Assembly (NCBI GenBank): GCA_017557475.1
Contig: JAFYYO010000036.1
Span: 1 to 23,067 of the forward strand
From: Bacteroidaceae bacterium
GTDB lineage: Bacteria; Bacteroidota; Bacteroidia; Bacteroidales; Bacteroidaceae
Length of the DNA stretch: 23,067 nt
Direction: 5' to 3'
Below the pieces are notes generated by a model. That model saw only the letters and a list, made by a program, of their open reading frames with translations. It searched no databases and was not told the origin of the DNA. Shown here in pieces: positions 1 through 6,646 of the stretch. Made by a program: the position numbers and the translations under genes. The stretch's first letter is position 1, and every line of letters starts with the position of its first letter.

Positions 1-113
1 CCGTTCTTGCCAAGCAGGCCGTAGATGCCGTTCTTGGCAAAGTCGAGCGAGAAATCATCCAGCACTTCCTGGTGACTTCTGTAGCCGAATTTGACGTTTT
101 GAATGCTAATCAT
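1..113 (-). CDS. ABC transporter ATP-binding protein, N-terminus (partial)
   Basis: Only the first 37 codons are in the window; the gene runs off the left edge. The ATG is at 113. The peptide starts MISIQNVKFGYRSHQEVL and reaches GIYGLLGKNG, the usual first strand and A-loop region of an ABC ATPase leading into the Walker A P-loop (GxxGxGK); the lysine lies outside the window. The aromatic Y11 after FG matches the A-loop position that stacks on adenine. It should be a cytoplasmic ATPase energising an exporter or importer, but the substrate cannot be inferred from this fragment. A Bacteroidota promoter about 75 nt upstream suggests it starts its own unit. Confidence 0.8.
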   Translation of the reverse strand, partial: MISIQNVKFGYRSHQEVLDDFSLDFAKNGIYGLLGKN

Positions 114-195
114 AACTAAAGTTTAATGGTTATAGTTTAGAGTTAAAAGTAATTATTTTTGCCCTTTATTAGTGTCATAGTTAATTAGTACACTG

Positions 196-228
196 CAAAA
201 GTATGACATTTCCGTGTTATGTTCCAAA
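196..228 (-). promoter_or_regulatory. Promoter of the ABC ATPase gene
   Basis: Read on the minus strand, TACTTTTG (203–196) matches the Bacteroidota −7 box TAnnTTTG, and TTTG (228–225) lies 21 nt upstream as the −33 element. The predicted start near 189 leaves an A/T-rich untranslated leader of about 75 nt. Positions 229–318 further upstream hold nothing I recognise. Confidence 0.6.
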
Positions 229-318
229 TCTTTTCTGGATTTTAACACTAATTTAACACTTTTGGACAGATGGAAGTCCTAAACCTGTTTCAAAACGACT
301 GCAGGATTGTTGACAAAC

Positions 319-494
319 ATTACACGTTATGATTGCAAACATTACACGTTATGTTTACGAACATTCCACGTTATGTTTTGAGACACGCCACGCCTAGTTC
401 TCAAACTAGGAACGTCTAGTTGGAGAATTAGCCACGTCTAGTTTTGCAACTAGACACGGTTAGTCTGAGAACGAGCCTGGATGGTCTGACAAAC
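319..494. repeat. 22-bp phased repeat array, eight units
   Basis: Eight consecutive units of exactly 22 bp begin at 319, 341, 363, 385, 407, 429, 451 and 473. Most carry (C/A)ACG at unit positions 5–8, a TATG or CTAG core around 10–13, and AAC or a variant at 20–22. The first three have the core CACGTTATG; units 4–7 change to a TAG-type core; unit 8 is the most diverged. Dyads cross the junctions, for example CCTAGTT-ctca-AACTAGG (393–410). The array fills the space beyond the glgB terminator on the side of the ABC gene. The same period recurs at 9256, 15725 and 21017. There are no unique spacers, so it is not CRISPR. Confidence 0.85.
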
Positions 495-524
495 AAAAAG
501 CGCTGCCCCTTTCTGGACAGCGCT
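490..524 (-). terminator. Rho-independent terminator of glgB
   Basis: On the minus strand AGCGCTGTCC (524–515) pairs with GGGCAGCGCT around the loop AGAAAG, giving a 10-bp stem with one T·G pair. TTTTTGTTTG follows at once. It lies 27 nt past the glgB stop codon and is the clearest intrinsic terminator in the window. Confidence 0.85.
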
Positions 525-550
525 ATATATAAATAATGTATACGAGTTTC

Positions 551-2662
551 TTAGTCCTTTATCTTCTTGAGGACGCAAGCAGTTCGCGTTGGCAAGTAGA
601 GCTTGAGCCAGCCTTTGTTCTCGCGAGCAAGACGATTGTCGTAAACGGTATAGTGGATGAGTTTGTCATCGTTGAATCCATTGCCGCCAAAGGCCACATC
701 GTCCGTATTTAGGACATACTCGTAAGCGCCCTGCTCTACCATGAAGCCGTAGTCGCAATAGGAACTGAACGGACTGAAATTGAAGAAGAACAGGAGGTCG
801 CCACGACGGAAAGCAAACACTTGGTCGCCATCGTTGTGCCAAATCTCCACCACGTTTTGTTTCTCAAAACTCTTGTGCTTCTTGAGGAGTTTGAGCATTG
901 CCTGGTCGAAGTCACCCAAGTAGTGGAAGCAAAGTTCCTTGTTGTCGACGAGGTTCCATTGACGACGGGCATACTTGTAACTCCAGCCATTTCCTTCTCT
1001 TGGGAAGTCCACCCATTCGGGATGTCCGAACTCATTGCCCATGAAGTTCAGGTAACCTCCGTTGATGGTGCCTATCGTAGCGAGGCGAATCATCTTGTGA
1101 AGGGCGATACCACGGTTGACGTTCGAGTTCTCGTCACCCTTCTTGAAGTGCCAGTACATATCGCTGTCGATGAGACGGAAGATGATGGTCTTGTCGCCTA
1201 CAAGCGCTTGGTCGTGGCTCTCGCAATAGGAAATCGTCTTCTCATCACGACGACGATTGGTGAGTTCCCACAGAATGCTGCTCGGCTTCCAATCCTCATC
1301 ACGAAGTTCCTTTATTATCTTTATCCAATAATCGGGAATGTTCATTGCCAAGCGATAGTTGAAGCCGTAGCCACCATCCTTCATTGGAAGGGCAAGACCA
1401 GGCATTCCGCTTACCTCTTCAGCAATGGTGATAGCATTCTTGTTGACTGCATGGATGAGTTCGTTGGCAAGGGTAAGATAGGTAATTGCATCGCCGTCTT
1501 GGTGGCCGTTATAGTAGTCGCCATACGACATGAAGCACTCTCCAAGACCATGACTATAGTAGAGCATCGAGGTGACGCCATCGAAACGGAAGCCGTCGAA
1601 ATGGAATTCCTCGAGCCAATACTTGCAGTTGGAGAGCAGGAAATGCAGAACCTCGTTCTTGCCATAATCGAAGCAAAGGCTGTCCCATGCTGGATGCTCG
1701 CGGCGATCGCCCTTGTTGAAGTACTGACAGGGGTCGCCTGCGAAGTTGGCAAGACCTTCCACTTCGTTCTTAACAGCATGGCTATGAACGATATCCATCA
1801 CGACTGCAAGGCCCATACTATGTGCCTTATCTACAAGCGATTTCAGGTCGTCTGGCGTACCGAAGCGGCTGCTGGGAGCAAAGAAACTGCTGACGTGATA
1901 GCCAAAGCTTCCGTAATAAGGATGTTCCTGAATGGCCATTATCTGAATGCAGTTGTAACCATCGGCGGCAATACGAGGCAGAACATTGTCGCGGAACTCG
2001 GCATATGTGCCGACGCCCTCTTTGTCCTGAGCCATTCCGATGTGGCATTCGTAGATGAGCAACGGGTTCGTAGTGGGACGGAACTTCTCGACCTGCCACT
2101 TATAAGCCTCATCCGGGTTCCAAACCTGAGCAGAGAAGATGTGCGTCTCAGGGTCTTGAACAACACGATTTGCCCAAGCTGGGATGCGCTCTCCCTGACC
2201 ACCTTCCCAATGCACAATCAACTTGTAGAGGGAGCCATGCTTGAAGCTCTTATTCTTAATCTTGATTTCCCAGTTTCCGTTAGAACCTTTGACACGCTTC
2301 ATCGCATAGCGAGGACTCTCAGTCCACTTGTTGAAGTCGCCTACGACAAAGATTTCGGTAGCATTGGGAGCCCATTCACGAAGCACATAACCCTCTTCCG
2401 TCTTGTGCAGTCCGAAGTAGAGATAGCCGCTGGCAAACTCGCTGAGATTGTTCGTACCGCCCGTGATTTCTGCCATCTTGCGCACCGCTTCATCGTGACG
2501 ACCATTGATAGCTTCGGCATATTCTGCCAAACCGCTATCATTCTTGATGAGCTTGAGCACGGCAGGCGCTGGTGCTGCATTTTCAACTTTTGCCTTTGCC
2601 TGTGATGCCTTCTTTGTGGTTCTCTTTGTTTCCTTTGAAACTTTTGGTTTTGTACGAGCCAT
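551..2662 (-). CDS. glgB: 1,4-alpha-glucan branching enzyme (GH13_8, eukaryote-like)
   Basis: It makes alpha-1,6 branches in glycogen by cutting and transferring alpha-1,4 chains, in the cytoplasm. The protein is 703 aa from the ATG at 2662; a TTG four codons upstream is possible but less likely. A Lys/Ala-rich N-terminal tail (about 35 aa) precedes a CBM48 domain (about 85–190) and the GH13 barrel. Visible motifs are DIVHSHA (about 294), GFRFDGVTSMLY (nucleophile Asp about 361), AEEVSGMP (acid Glu about 415) and ESHDQ (Asp about 484). DIVHSH in place of the usual bacterial DxxxNH, together with GVTSMLY and VSGMP, is the signature of the eukaryotic GBE1-like subgroup rather than E. coli GlgB. 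No promoter is visible in the 67-bp gap to the MORN gene, so they are probably cotranscribed. A 10-bp direct repeat (ATTGTCAAAT, on 2691–2682 and 2675–2666) lies just before the start. Confidence 0.95.
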   Translation of the reverse strand: MARTKPKVSKETKRTTKKASQAKAKVENAAPAPAVLKLIKNDSGLAEYAEAINGRHDEAVRKMAEITGGTNNLSEFASGYLYFGLHKTEEGYVLREWAPNATEIFVVGDFNKWTESPRYAMKRVKGSNGNWEIKIKNKSFKHGSLYKLIVHWEGGQGERIPAWANRVVQDPETHIFSAQVWNPDEAYKWQVEKFRPTTNPLLIYECHIGMAQDKEGVGTYAEFRDNVLPRIAADGYNCIQIMAIQEHPYYGSFGYHVSSFFAPSSRFGTPDDLKSLVDKAHSMGLAVVMDIVHSHAVKNEVEGLANFAGDPCQYFNKGDRREHPAWDSLCFDYGKNEVLHFLLSNCKYWLEEFHFDGFRFDGVTSMLYYSHGLGECFMSYGDYYNGHQDGDAITYLTLANELIHAVNKNAITIAEEVSGMPGLALPMKDGGYGFNYRLAMNIPDYWIKIIKELRDEDWKPSSILWELTNRRRDEKTISYCESHDQALVGDKTIIFRLIDSDMYWHFKKGDENSNVNRGIALHKMIRLATIGTINGGYLNFMGNEFGHPEWVDFPREGNGWSYKYARRQWNLVDNKELCFHYLGDFDQAMLKLLKKHKSFEKQNVVEIWHNDGDQVFAFRRGDLLFFFNFSPFSSYCDYGFMVEQGAYEYVLNTDDVAFGGNGFNDDKLIHYTVYDNRLARENKGWLKLYLPTRTACVLKKIKD

Positions 2663-2665
2663 TAT

Positions 2666-2691
2666 ATTTGACAATTTTACGATTTGACAAT
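2666..2691 (-). repeat. Direct repeat in the glgB leader
   Basis: ATTGTCAAAT occurs twice, 16 bp apart (minus strand 2691–2682 and 2675–2666), ending 3 bp before the glgB ATG. It could be a small operator or a slippage product; no known regulator matches it. Confidence 0.5.
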
Positions 2692-2728
2692 CTTATTCTC
2701 ACCCTTCCACGGGGAGCTAGAGGTGGTC
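2692..2728 (+). repeat. Dispersed GC-rich palindromic element, copy 1
   Basis: This 37-bp stretch lies 1 bp past the MORN stop codon, in the MORN–glgB gap. It aligns without gaps to 22642–22678 with 30 of 37 identities by eye. The centre can fold (CCC against GGGG) and the right side is the AGAGG-type tail shared with the other copies at 13797 and 22642. Confidence 0.75.
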
Positions 2729-2729
2729 T

Positions 2730-3854
2730 TTACCAAGTTCCCACAGCTATTCCATTTTGATAGACGACCTTGCGAAGCAGCAGGCCGTTCTTGTCTTTCT
2801 CGATGAATTCACCGTTCTTCTTGTCACCCGAGAAGTTACCTTCGTAGCGGATGCCGTCAATATCTTCGAGGATACCTTTGCCTTCTTTGAGTCCTTTGCG
2901 GAACGTTCCTTTGAACCTCACGCCATCTGCCTGACGAAGGATGCCTTCCCCATCAAGGAGGCCGTCTGCCCAGTGCCCATCGTATTCATCACCATTCGCC
3001 CAACGGTATTTGCCTGAGCCATGTTGTTTATTATGACGCCAAGTGCCGACATACGAAGCTCCCGTATGCCAAGTGAACGTTCCCATGCCGTCCTGCTCAC
3101 CCGAGGTGAAATGACCTGCATACTTGTCCCCGTTGGCAAAGGTATAGACGCCTTCACCTGTTCGCTGACCATGAACATACTGACCTTCATAGCGATTGCC
3201 GTCGGCAAAGACAAAGATGCCCCTGCCGTGCTGCTGGTCGTCAGCCCAATCGCCTGTATATGAGTCGCCTGTCGAATAGGTAAACGTGCCTTTTCCGTGC
3301 TTCTGGTTCTCATGCCAAGAGCCTTCATAGCGATTGCCGTCTTTCCAGTCGAACACGCCTTGGCCTTCCTTCATGTCGTTCTTCCACTGACCTTCGTAGT
3401 ACTCACCATTATGAGCAAAGGTATATTTGCCAGTACCGTCACGTTTATCCTGAAGCCACGAACCGACGTAGGTGTCGCCGTTGTAATAGTACATCGTGCC
3501 AAGGCCCTGCTGATAATCCTTGAACCAAAGGCCTTCGTAGCGATTATTATTGGCAAAGTAGTAAGTGCCCTTGCCGTGTTGCTGGTCGCCATACCACTCG
3601 CCTTCGTACTTCTCACCATCGGCAAACTGGTAGGTTCCCGTGCCCTGACGCTTGCCTTTCACGTATTCGCCTTCGTGCCAGTCGCCATTGGGATAAACGG
3701 TTTTGCCCTGTCCATACGGTTTGCCCTTAAACATCTCGCCCTGGTATTCACCGCCACCAGGGAAAGTGTAGTTGCCAATCTTAATCTGCTGAGCCTGAAG
3801 ACTTAGCTGAAAAAGGCTGAGAATGATATAGAGTAAGAAGGCAGGATGCTTCAT
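2730..3854 (-). CDS. Secreted MORN-repeat protein (14 repeats)
   Basis: The protein is 374 aa. The ATG at 3854 is chosen because a TTG farther out (3878) lies inside the promoter −7 box. Residues 1–22 are a signal peptide (MKHPAFLLYIILSLFQLSLQ, then AQQ). The rest is almost entirely about 14 MORN repeats of 23 residues with the pattern GxxYxGxWxxxxxxGxGxxxxxx. The last unit is degenerate and followed by a short tail ending in GTW. MORN sheets act as scaffolds or bind lipids and proteins in other systems. In Bacteroidota such exported MORN proteins are common but mostly uncharacterised, so no function is assigned. It probably sits in the periplasm or at the cell surface. It has its own promoter and likely drives glgB downstream. 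Confidence 0.88.
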   Translation of the reverse strand: MKHPAFLLYIILSLFQLSLQAQQIKIGNYTFPGGGEYQGEMFKGKPYGQGKTVYPNGDWHEGEYVKGKRQGTGTYQFADGEKYEGEWYGDQQHGKGTYYFANNNRYEGLWFKDYQQGLGTMYYYNGDTYVGSWLQDKRDGTGKYTFAHNGEYYEGQWKNDMKEGQGVFDWKDGNRYEGSWHENQKHGKGTFTYSTGDSYTGDWADDQQHGRGIFVFADGNRYEGQYVHGQRTGEGVYTFANGDKYAGHFTSGEQDGMGTFTWHTGASYVGTWRHNKQHGSGKYRWANGDEYDGHWADGLLDGEGILRQADGVRFKGTFRKGLKEGKGILEDIDGIRYEGNFSGDKKNGEFIEKDKNGLLLRKVVYQNGIAVGTW

Positions 3855-3875
3855 TAGTCGTACTTCTTTGCGCGG

Positions 3876-3907
3876 CAAAGGTACGACAATTATTTCAATC
3901 CTGCAAA
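3876..3907 (-). promoter_or_regulatory. Promoter of the MORN–glgB unit
   Basis: Minus strand: −7 box TACCTTTG (3883–3876) and −33 TTTG (3907–3904) separated by 20 nt, a full match to the Bacteroidota consensus. The predicted leader is only about 15 nt long before the ATG at 3854. Confidence 0.75.
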
Positions 3908-3977
3908 TAAACGCTGCGAAAAGCGCCTGTCAAAGCACTTTTTAACAAAAGATCGCCGTTAATTTTGATAGTTAAAA

Positions 3978-5735
3978 TCAGTCAAAGACGAGTTGCAACT
4001 TGTTTACCAGTTCTCCCACTTCTGCGTTCTGCTTCTTCATCGCAGCAAGCATTTCTTTAGGGCTGAAGCTCTTGAGCACTTCTTGCATCTCTTCGAGTTT
4101 GATTTCGAGATTGAAACTGGAATTGCGGAGTTCGTGGCGCATCACCTTGAGCAACTGAGGCATCATGCCATCCACCGTTTGCTGAACCTGTGGATTGCTG
4201 ACGTTCAACTGGGCTGTATTGTCGTCCATGACGATTGGCTGAAGTCCCTTGAGACGTCCCACAAGAGCGATGCTTTCGTGCGGCAGAGAGTCGAGGAAAG
4301 CGAACCAGGCTGCTGTCAGTTTCTTATTATCGATAGGCTCCAAAACCTGCTCTTGCTCCTCCTGAGAAGAGATGGCTGTCTCTCCGTCAGCTTCTTCTTT
4401 TTTTCCGGCTCCGAAATGTTTGAAGGTAACCTTGGGAAGCTTCCTTGGCGGGGGAGCTTCCGAAGAAGATGGCAGAGGGACTGGCGAAGCAGAATCGGGA
4501 ACTGGCTTCTCTTCCGCAGGCATCTTATTTATTGGTTTCCGTGCTTGCAGGGGTTCCTTTTGTTCCGGCTTTTGTTCTGTCTTTGGCTCTTTCTTTATTG
4601 GTTTAAGTTCTGCTGAAGGGCCAAGCCCGGAGACTTCCGAGCCGTCGGCTTCCTGTGCGCTTTGGATGAGGCAAATCTCCACTTGCAGACGTTTGTTGCG
4701 GCTGGTGCGATAGGCTTGGTCGCAATCGTTGGTGAGCTTCAAAACCTTATAAACAAAGCGGACAGGACAACGCTGGGCTTGCTCCTGATAGCGGTTTCTC
4801 ATCTTCTCGCTCATCTCGAGGAGTGGCAAGGTCACGGCATCGCGGCTGACGAGCAGATTGCGCATATGAGTGGCCAGTCCTGCTATGAAATTACCGCCAT
4901 CGAAGCCCTTTTGCAGCACTTCATTCAGGAGGAGCAAGCTGTCGGAGACTTTCCCTGCAAGGAAGAAATCAACGAGCTTGAAATAATATTCCTGATTGAG
5001 GACATTCAGGTTCTGGCAAACGTTCTCGTACGTAAGGTTTCCTCCAGAGAAGCTGACCATTTGGTCGAAGATGGAAAGAGCATCTCGCATACCGCCATCA
5101 GCCTTTTCCGCAATGAGGGCAAGTGCTTCAGGTTCTGCCTTATAGCCCTCTTTCTCTGCTACATAAGCGAGGTGGTCAATGGTATTCTTCGTGGTCATGC
5201 GCTGGAAGTCATAGACTTGGCAGCGACTCAAAATGGTGGGAAGAATCTTATGTTTCTCTGTGGTACAGAGGATGAAAATGACATAGGAAGGCGGTTCCTC
5301 GAGAGTCTTGAGGAAGGCGTTGAAAGCAGATGGCGAGAGCATATGCACCTCGTCGATGATGAAGACCTTGTACTTGCCCGTCTGAGGAGGAATGAGGACT
5401 TGCTTGCAGAGCTCGCGGATATCGTCGACGGAGTTGTTGCTGGCAGCATCAAGTTCGTGGATGTTCATCGAGCGTTGTTGGTCGAAGGCCTGGCAGCTTT
5501 CGCATTTGCCACAAGGTTCCCCACCCTCCTGAGGGTCGAAGCAGTTGATGGCTTTGGCGAAGATACGTGCGCAAGTGGTCTTGCCCACACCTCGAGGACC
5601 GCAGAAGAGATAGGCATGAGCCAACTTCCCAGAGCTGATGGCATTCTTCAACGTTGTCGTCAACGAGCGCTGACCTACGACGGAGTCGAAGTTAAGTGGA
5701 CGATATTTGAGCGCAGAAACAATGTATTCTTCCAT
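3978..5735 (-). CDS. dnaX: DNA polymerase III subunit gamma/tau
   Basis: This is the clamp-loader ATPase of the replisome, 585 aa from the ATG at 5735 (MEEYIVSALKYRP, the usual family start). An ATG two codons earlier (5741) is equally possible. In order: Walker A GPRGVGKTT (46–54), zinc-binding cysteines C65, C75, C78 and C81, Walker B IIDE (126–129), sensor 1 LCTTEKH, and the SRC arginine-finger motif (170–172). Domains II and III follow, then a Pro/Glu/Lys-rich linker (about 375–460) and a tau-type C-terminal region. The frame stays open upstream to 5804, but that extension is made of heptamer repeat and crosses the promoter, so it is rejected. I saw no clear slippery A-run in the coding strand that would produce a short gamma form. 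It diverges from the divIC-like gene. Confidence 0.96.
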   Translation of the reverse strand: MEEYIVSALKYRPLNFDSVVGQRSLTTTLKNAISSGKLAHAYLFCGPRGVGKTTCARIFAKAINCFDPQEGGEPCGKCESCQAFDQQRSMNIHELDAASNNSVDDIRELCKQVLIPPQTGKYKVFIIDEVHMLSPSAFNAFLKTLEEPPSYVIFILCTTEKHKILPTILSRCQVYDFQRMTTKNTIDHLAYVAEKEGYKAEPEALALIAEKADGGMRDALSIFDQMVSFSGGNLTYENVCQNLNVLNQEYYFKLVDFFLAGKVSDSLLLLNEVLQKGFDGGNFIAGLATHMRNLLVSRDAVTLPLLEMSEKMRNRYQEQAQRCPVRFVYKVLKLTNDCDQAYRTSRNKRLQVEICLIQSAQEADGSEVSGLGPSAELKPIKKEPKTEQKPEQKEPLQARKPINKMPAEEKPVPDSASPVPLPSSSEAPPPRKLPKVTFKHFGAGKKEEADGETAISSQEEQEQVLEPIDNKKLTAAWFAFLDSLPHESIALVGRLKGLQPIVMDDNTAQLNVSNPQVQQTVDGMMPQLLKVMRHELRNSSFNLEIKLEEMQEVLKSFSPKEMLAAMKKQNAEVGELVNKLQLVFD

Positions 5736-5764
5736 ATTCATTGAGCATTGTACATTATTTTGTG

Positions 5765-5772
5765 CAAAGATA
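5765..5772 (-). promoter_or_regulatory. −7 box of the dnaX promoter
   Basis: TATCTTTG on the minus strand matches TAnnTTTG and would give a leader of about 20 nt. No good −33 TTTG is present; that position falls inside the heptamer array (TTCAATG), so the upstream element is weak or unusual. Confidence 0.55.
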
Positions 5773-5781
5773 CGAAAAAAA

Positions 5782-5812
5782 ATTGAACATTGAACATTGA
5801 ACATTGAACATT
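5782..5812. repeat. Heptamer array (ATTGAAC)x4 between divergent promoters
   Basis: Four perfect tandem copies of ATTGAAC (5782–5809) plus ATT. The array lies between the dnaX −7 box (5765–5772) and the divIC-like −7 box (5819–5826). It supplies the TTG that serves as −33 for the latter. A related 22-nt stretch lies at 5740–5761, with two differences from 5796–5817. Confidence 0.9.
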
Positions 5813-5826
5813 ATTTTATAACTTTG
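5797..5826 (+). promoter_or_regulatory. Promoter of the divIC-like gene
   Basis: −7 box TAACTTTG (5819–5826) with TTG (5797–5799) 19 nt upstream. The −33 element is part of the third ATTGAAC heptamer. Confidence 0.65.
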
Positions 5827-5830
5827 CAGA

Positions 5831-5851
5831 AATTAAGAATTAAGAATTAGA
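5831..5851 (+). repeat. Heptamer repeat in the divIC-like leader
   Basis: AATTAAG, AATTAAG and AATTAGA are three consecutive heptamers. They end 6 nt before the ATG at 5858 and form most of the untranslated leader. Confidence 0.75.
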
Positions 5852-5857
5852 AAAAAG

Positions 5858-6160
5858 ATGAGCAAAATACATTCCGCTTGGCGTTTCATGTGCAAGCATA
5901 AATACCTCCTTACGATTCTTATCATCGTTTTGATTGTTGGTGTGGTGGATGAAGACAGCTTCTTGAACCGCCATCCTCGCCGTGTTCGCATCGAAATGCT
6001 GAAGCACGAGATTGCCAACTACAAGAATCAGTACAAGGAGGCAGACTCTAAGATTCGCGAATTGGAGAATAATCCGAAGGCAGTGGAGAAGATTGCCCGC
6101 GAGCGTTACCACATGAAAAAAGCCGACGAGGATGTGTTTGTTTTTGAGGACGAAGAGTAA
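5858..6160 (+). CDS. FtsB/DivIC-family septum formation initiator
   Basis: 100 aa, bitopic membrane protein. A short basic cytoplasmic N-terminus (WRFMCKHKY) precedes one transmembrane helix (about 20–35, LLTILIIVLIVGVV). A predicted coiled coil follows (about 42–72, with EMLKHEIANYKNQYKEADSK) and then the family motif NNPKAVEKIARERYHMKK, close to the ARE.Y.M motif of DivIC/FtsB. The protein would act in the FtsQLB-type complex that activates septal peptidoglycan synthesis. It is followed after 21 nt by a small membrane protein gene on the same strand. Length and architecture are normal for the family. Confidence 0.88.
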   Translation: MSKIHSAWRFMCKHKYLLTILIIVLIVGVVDEDSFLNRHPRRVRIEMLKHEIANYKNQYKEADSKIRELENNPKAVEKIARERYHMKKADEDVFVFEDEE

Positions 6161-6181
6161 AAAAAATAACAATCCCTAACC

Positions 6182-6553
6182 ATGCGCGAACTTACTCCAA
6201 TTCAGAACCTTTGTTTCCGCATAGGTGCTGTGCTGATGCTTGTTGGTGCCGCGATGTTCATTCTGCAACCTGTGGCAGGGATGTTCGTCTATGGCATCGG
6301 GACTTTAATGTTCTGCCTGATGCAAGTCAAGACGGAATACATGAGCCGGAACATCACACTCACTCGTCTGCGTCGACAGCAGATGTTGGCATGTTGCTGT
6401 TTTATATTTGCTTTAGTGATGATGAGCATGCAAGTACATCAATGGGGACCATTTCGCAGACAGGAATGGGTCATAGCTTTGACTATCGGCTGCGTGCTCG
6501 AACTTTACACAAGCTTCCGCATTCCACAGGAGTTGAAGAAAGAAGAGGGCTGA
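6182..6553 (+). CDS. Small conserved membrane protein
   Basis: 123 aa with four hydrophobic stretches likely to span the membrane: about 13–30 (IGAVLMLVGAAMFIL), 31–47, 67–85 (MLACCCFIFALVMMSMQV) and 95–110 (WVIALTIGCVLELY). A basic loop, TRLRRQQ, precedes the third. I do not recognise a characterised family. Tight linkage to the divIC-like gene suggests cotranscription and perhaps a role at the division site, but that is inference only. The gene ends 9 nt before a heptamer array that fills the convergent junction. Confidence 0.8.
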   Translation: MRELTPIQNLCFRIGAVLMLVGAAMFILQPVAGMFVYGIGTLMFCLMQVKTEYMSRNITLTRLRRQQMLACCCFIFALVMMSMQVHQWGPFRRQEWVIALTIGCVLELYTSFRIPQELKKEEG

Positions 6554-6562
6554 AGTTTGATG

Positions 6563-6646
6563 GATGAAGGATGAAGGATGAAGCATCATACCTCATACTT
6601 CTTACCTCTTACTTCTGACTTCTGACATCTTACCTCTCATCTCTCC
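6563..6646. repeat. Twelve consecutive heptamers filling a convergent junction
   Basis: Three perfect GATGAAG units (6563–6583) are followed by nine units of consensus C-(C/T)-T-C-(T/A)-(T/G)-A: CATCATA, CCTCATA, CTTCTTA, CCTCTTA, CTTCTGA, CTTCTGA, CATCTTA, CCTCTCA, TCTCTCC. The run ends exactly at the stop codon of the minus-strand NusG-like gene. The purine-rich left half can pair with the pyrimidine-rich right half, so it might serve as a two-way terminator. Confidence 0.85.

Noticed and set aside
319..494. CRISPR array
   Set aside because: Units are contiguous 22-bp repeats with gradual divergence, no unique spacers and no cas genes.
821..2605. Long plus-strand reading frame opposite glgB
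   Set aside because: The minus strand encodes a complete GH13 enzyme with all catalytic motifs; the opposite frame has no recognisable domain.
5736..5804. Longer N-terminus for DnaX starting at 5804
   Set aside because: It is encoded by heptamer repeat and crosses the predicted −7 box; family proteins begin at MEEYIVSA-like sequence.
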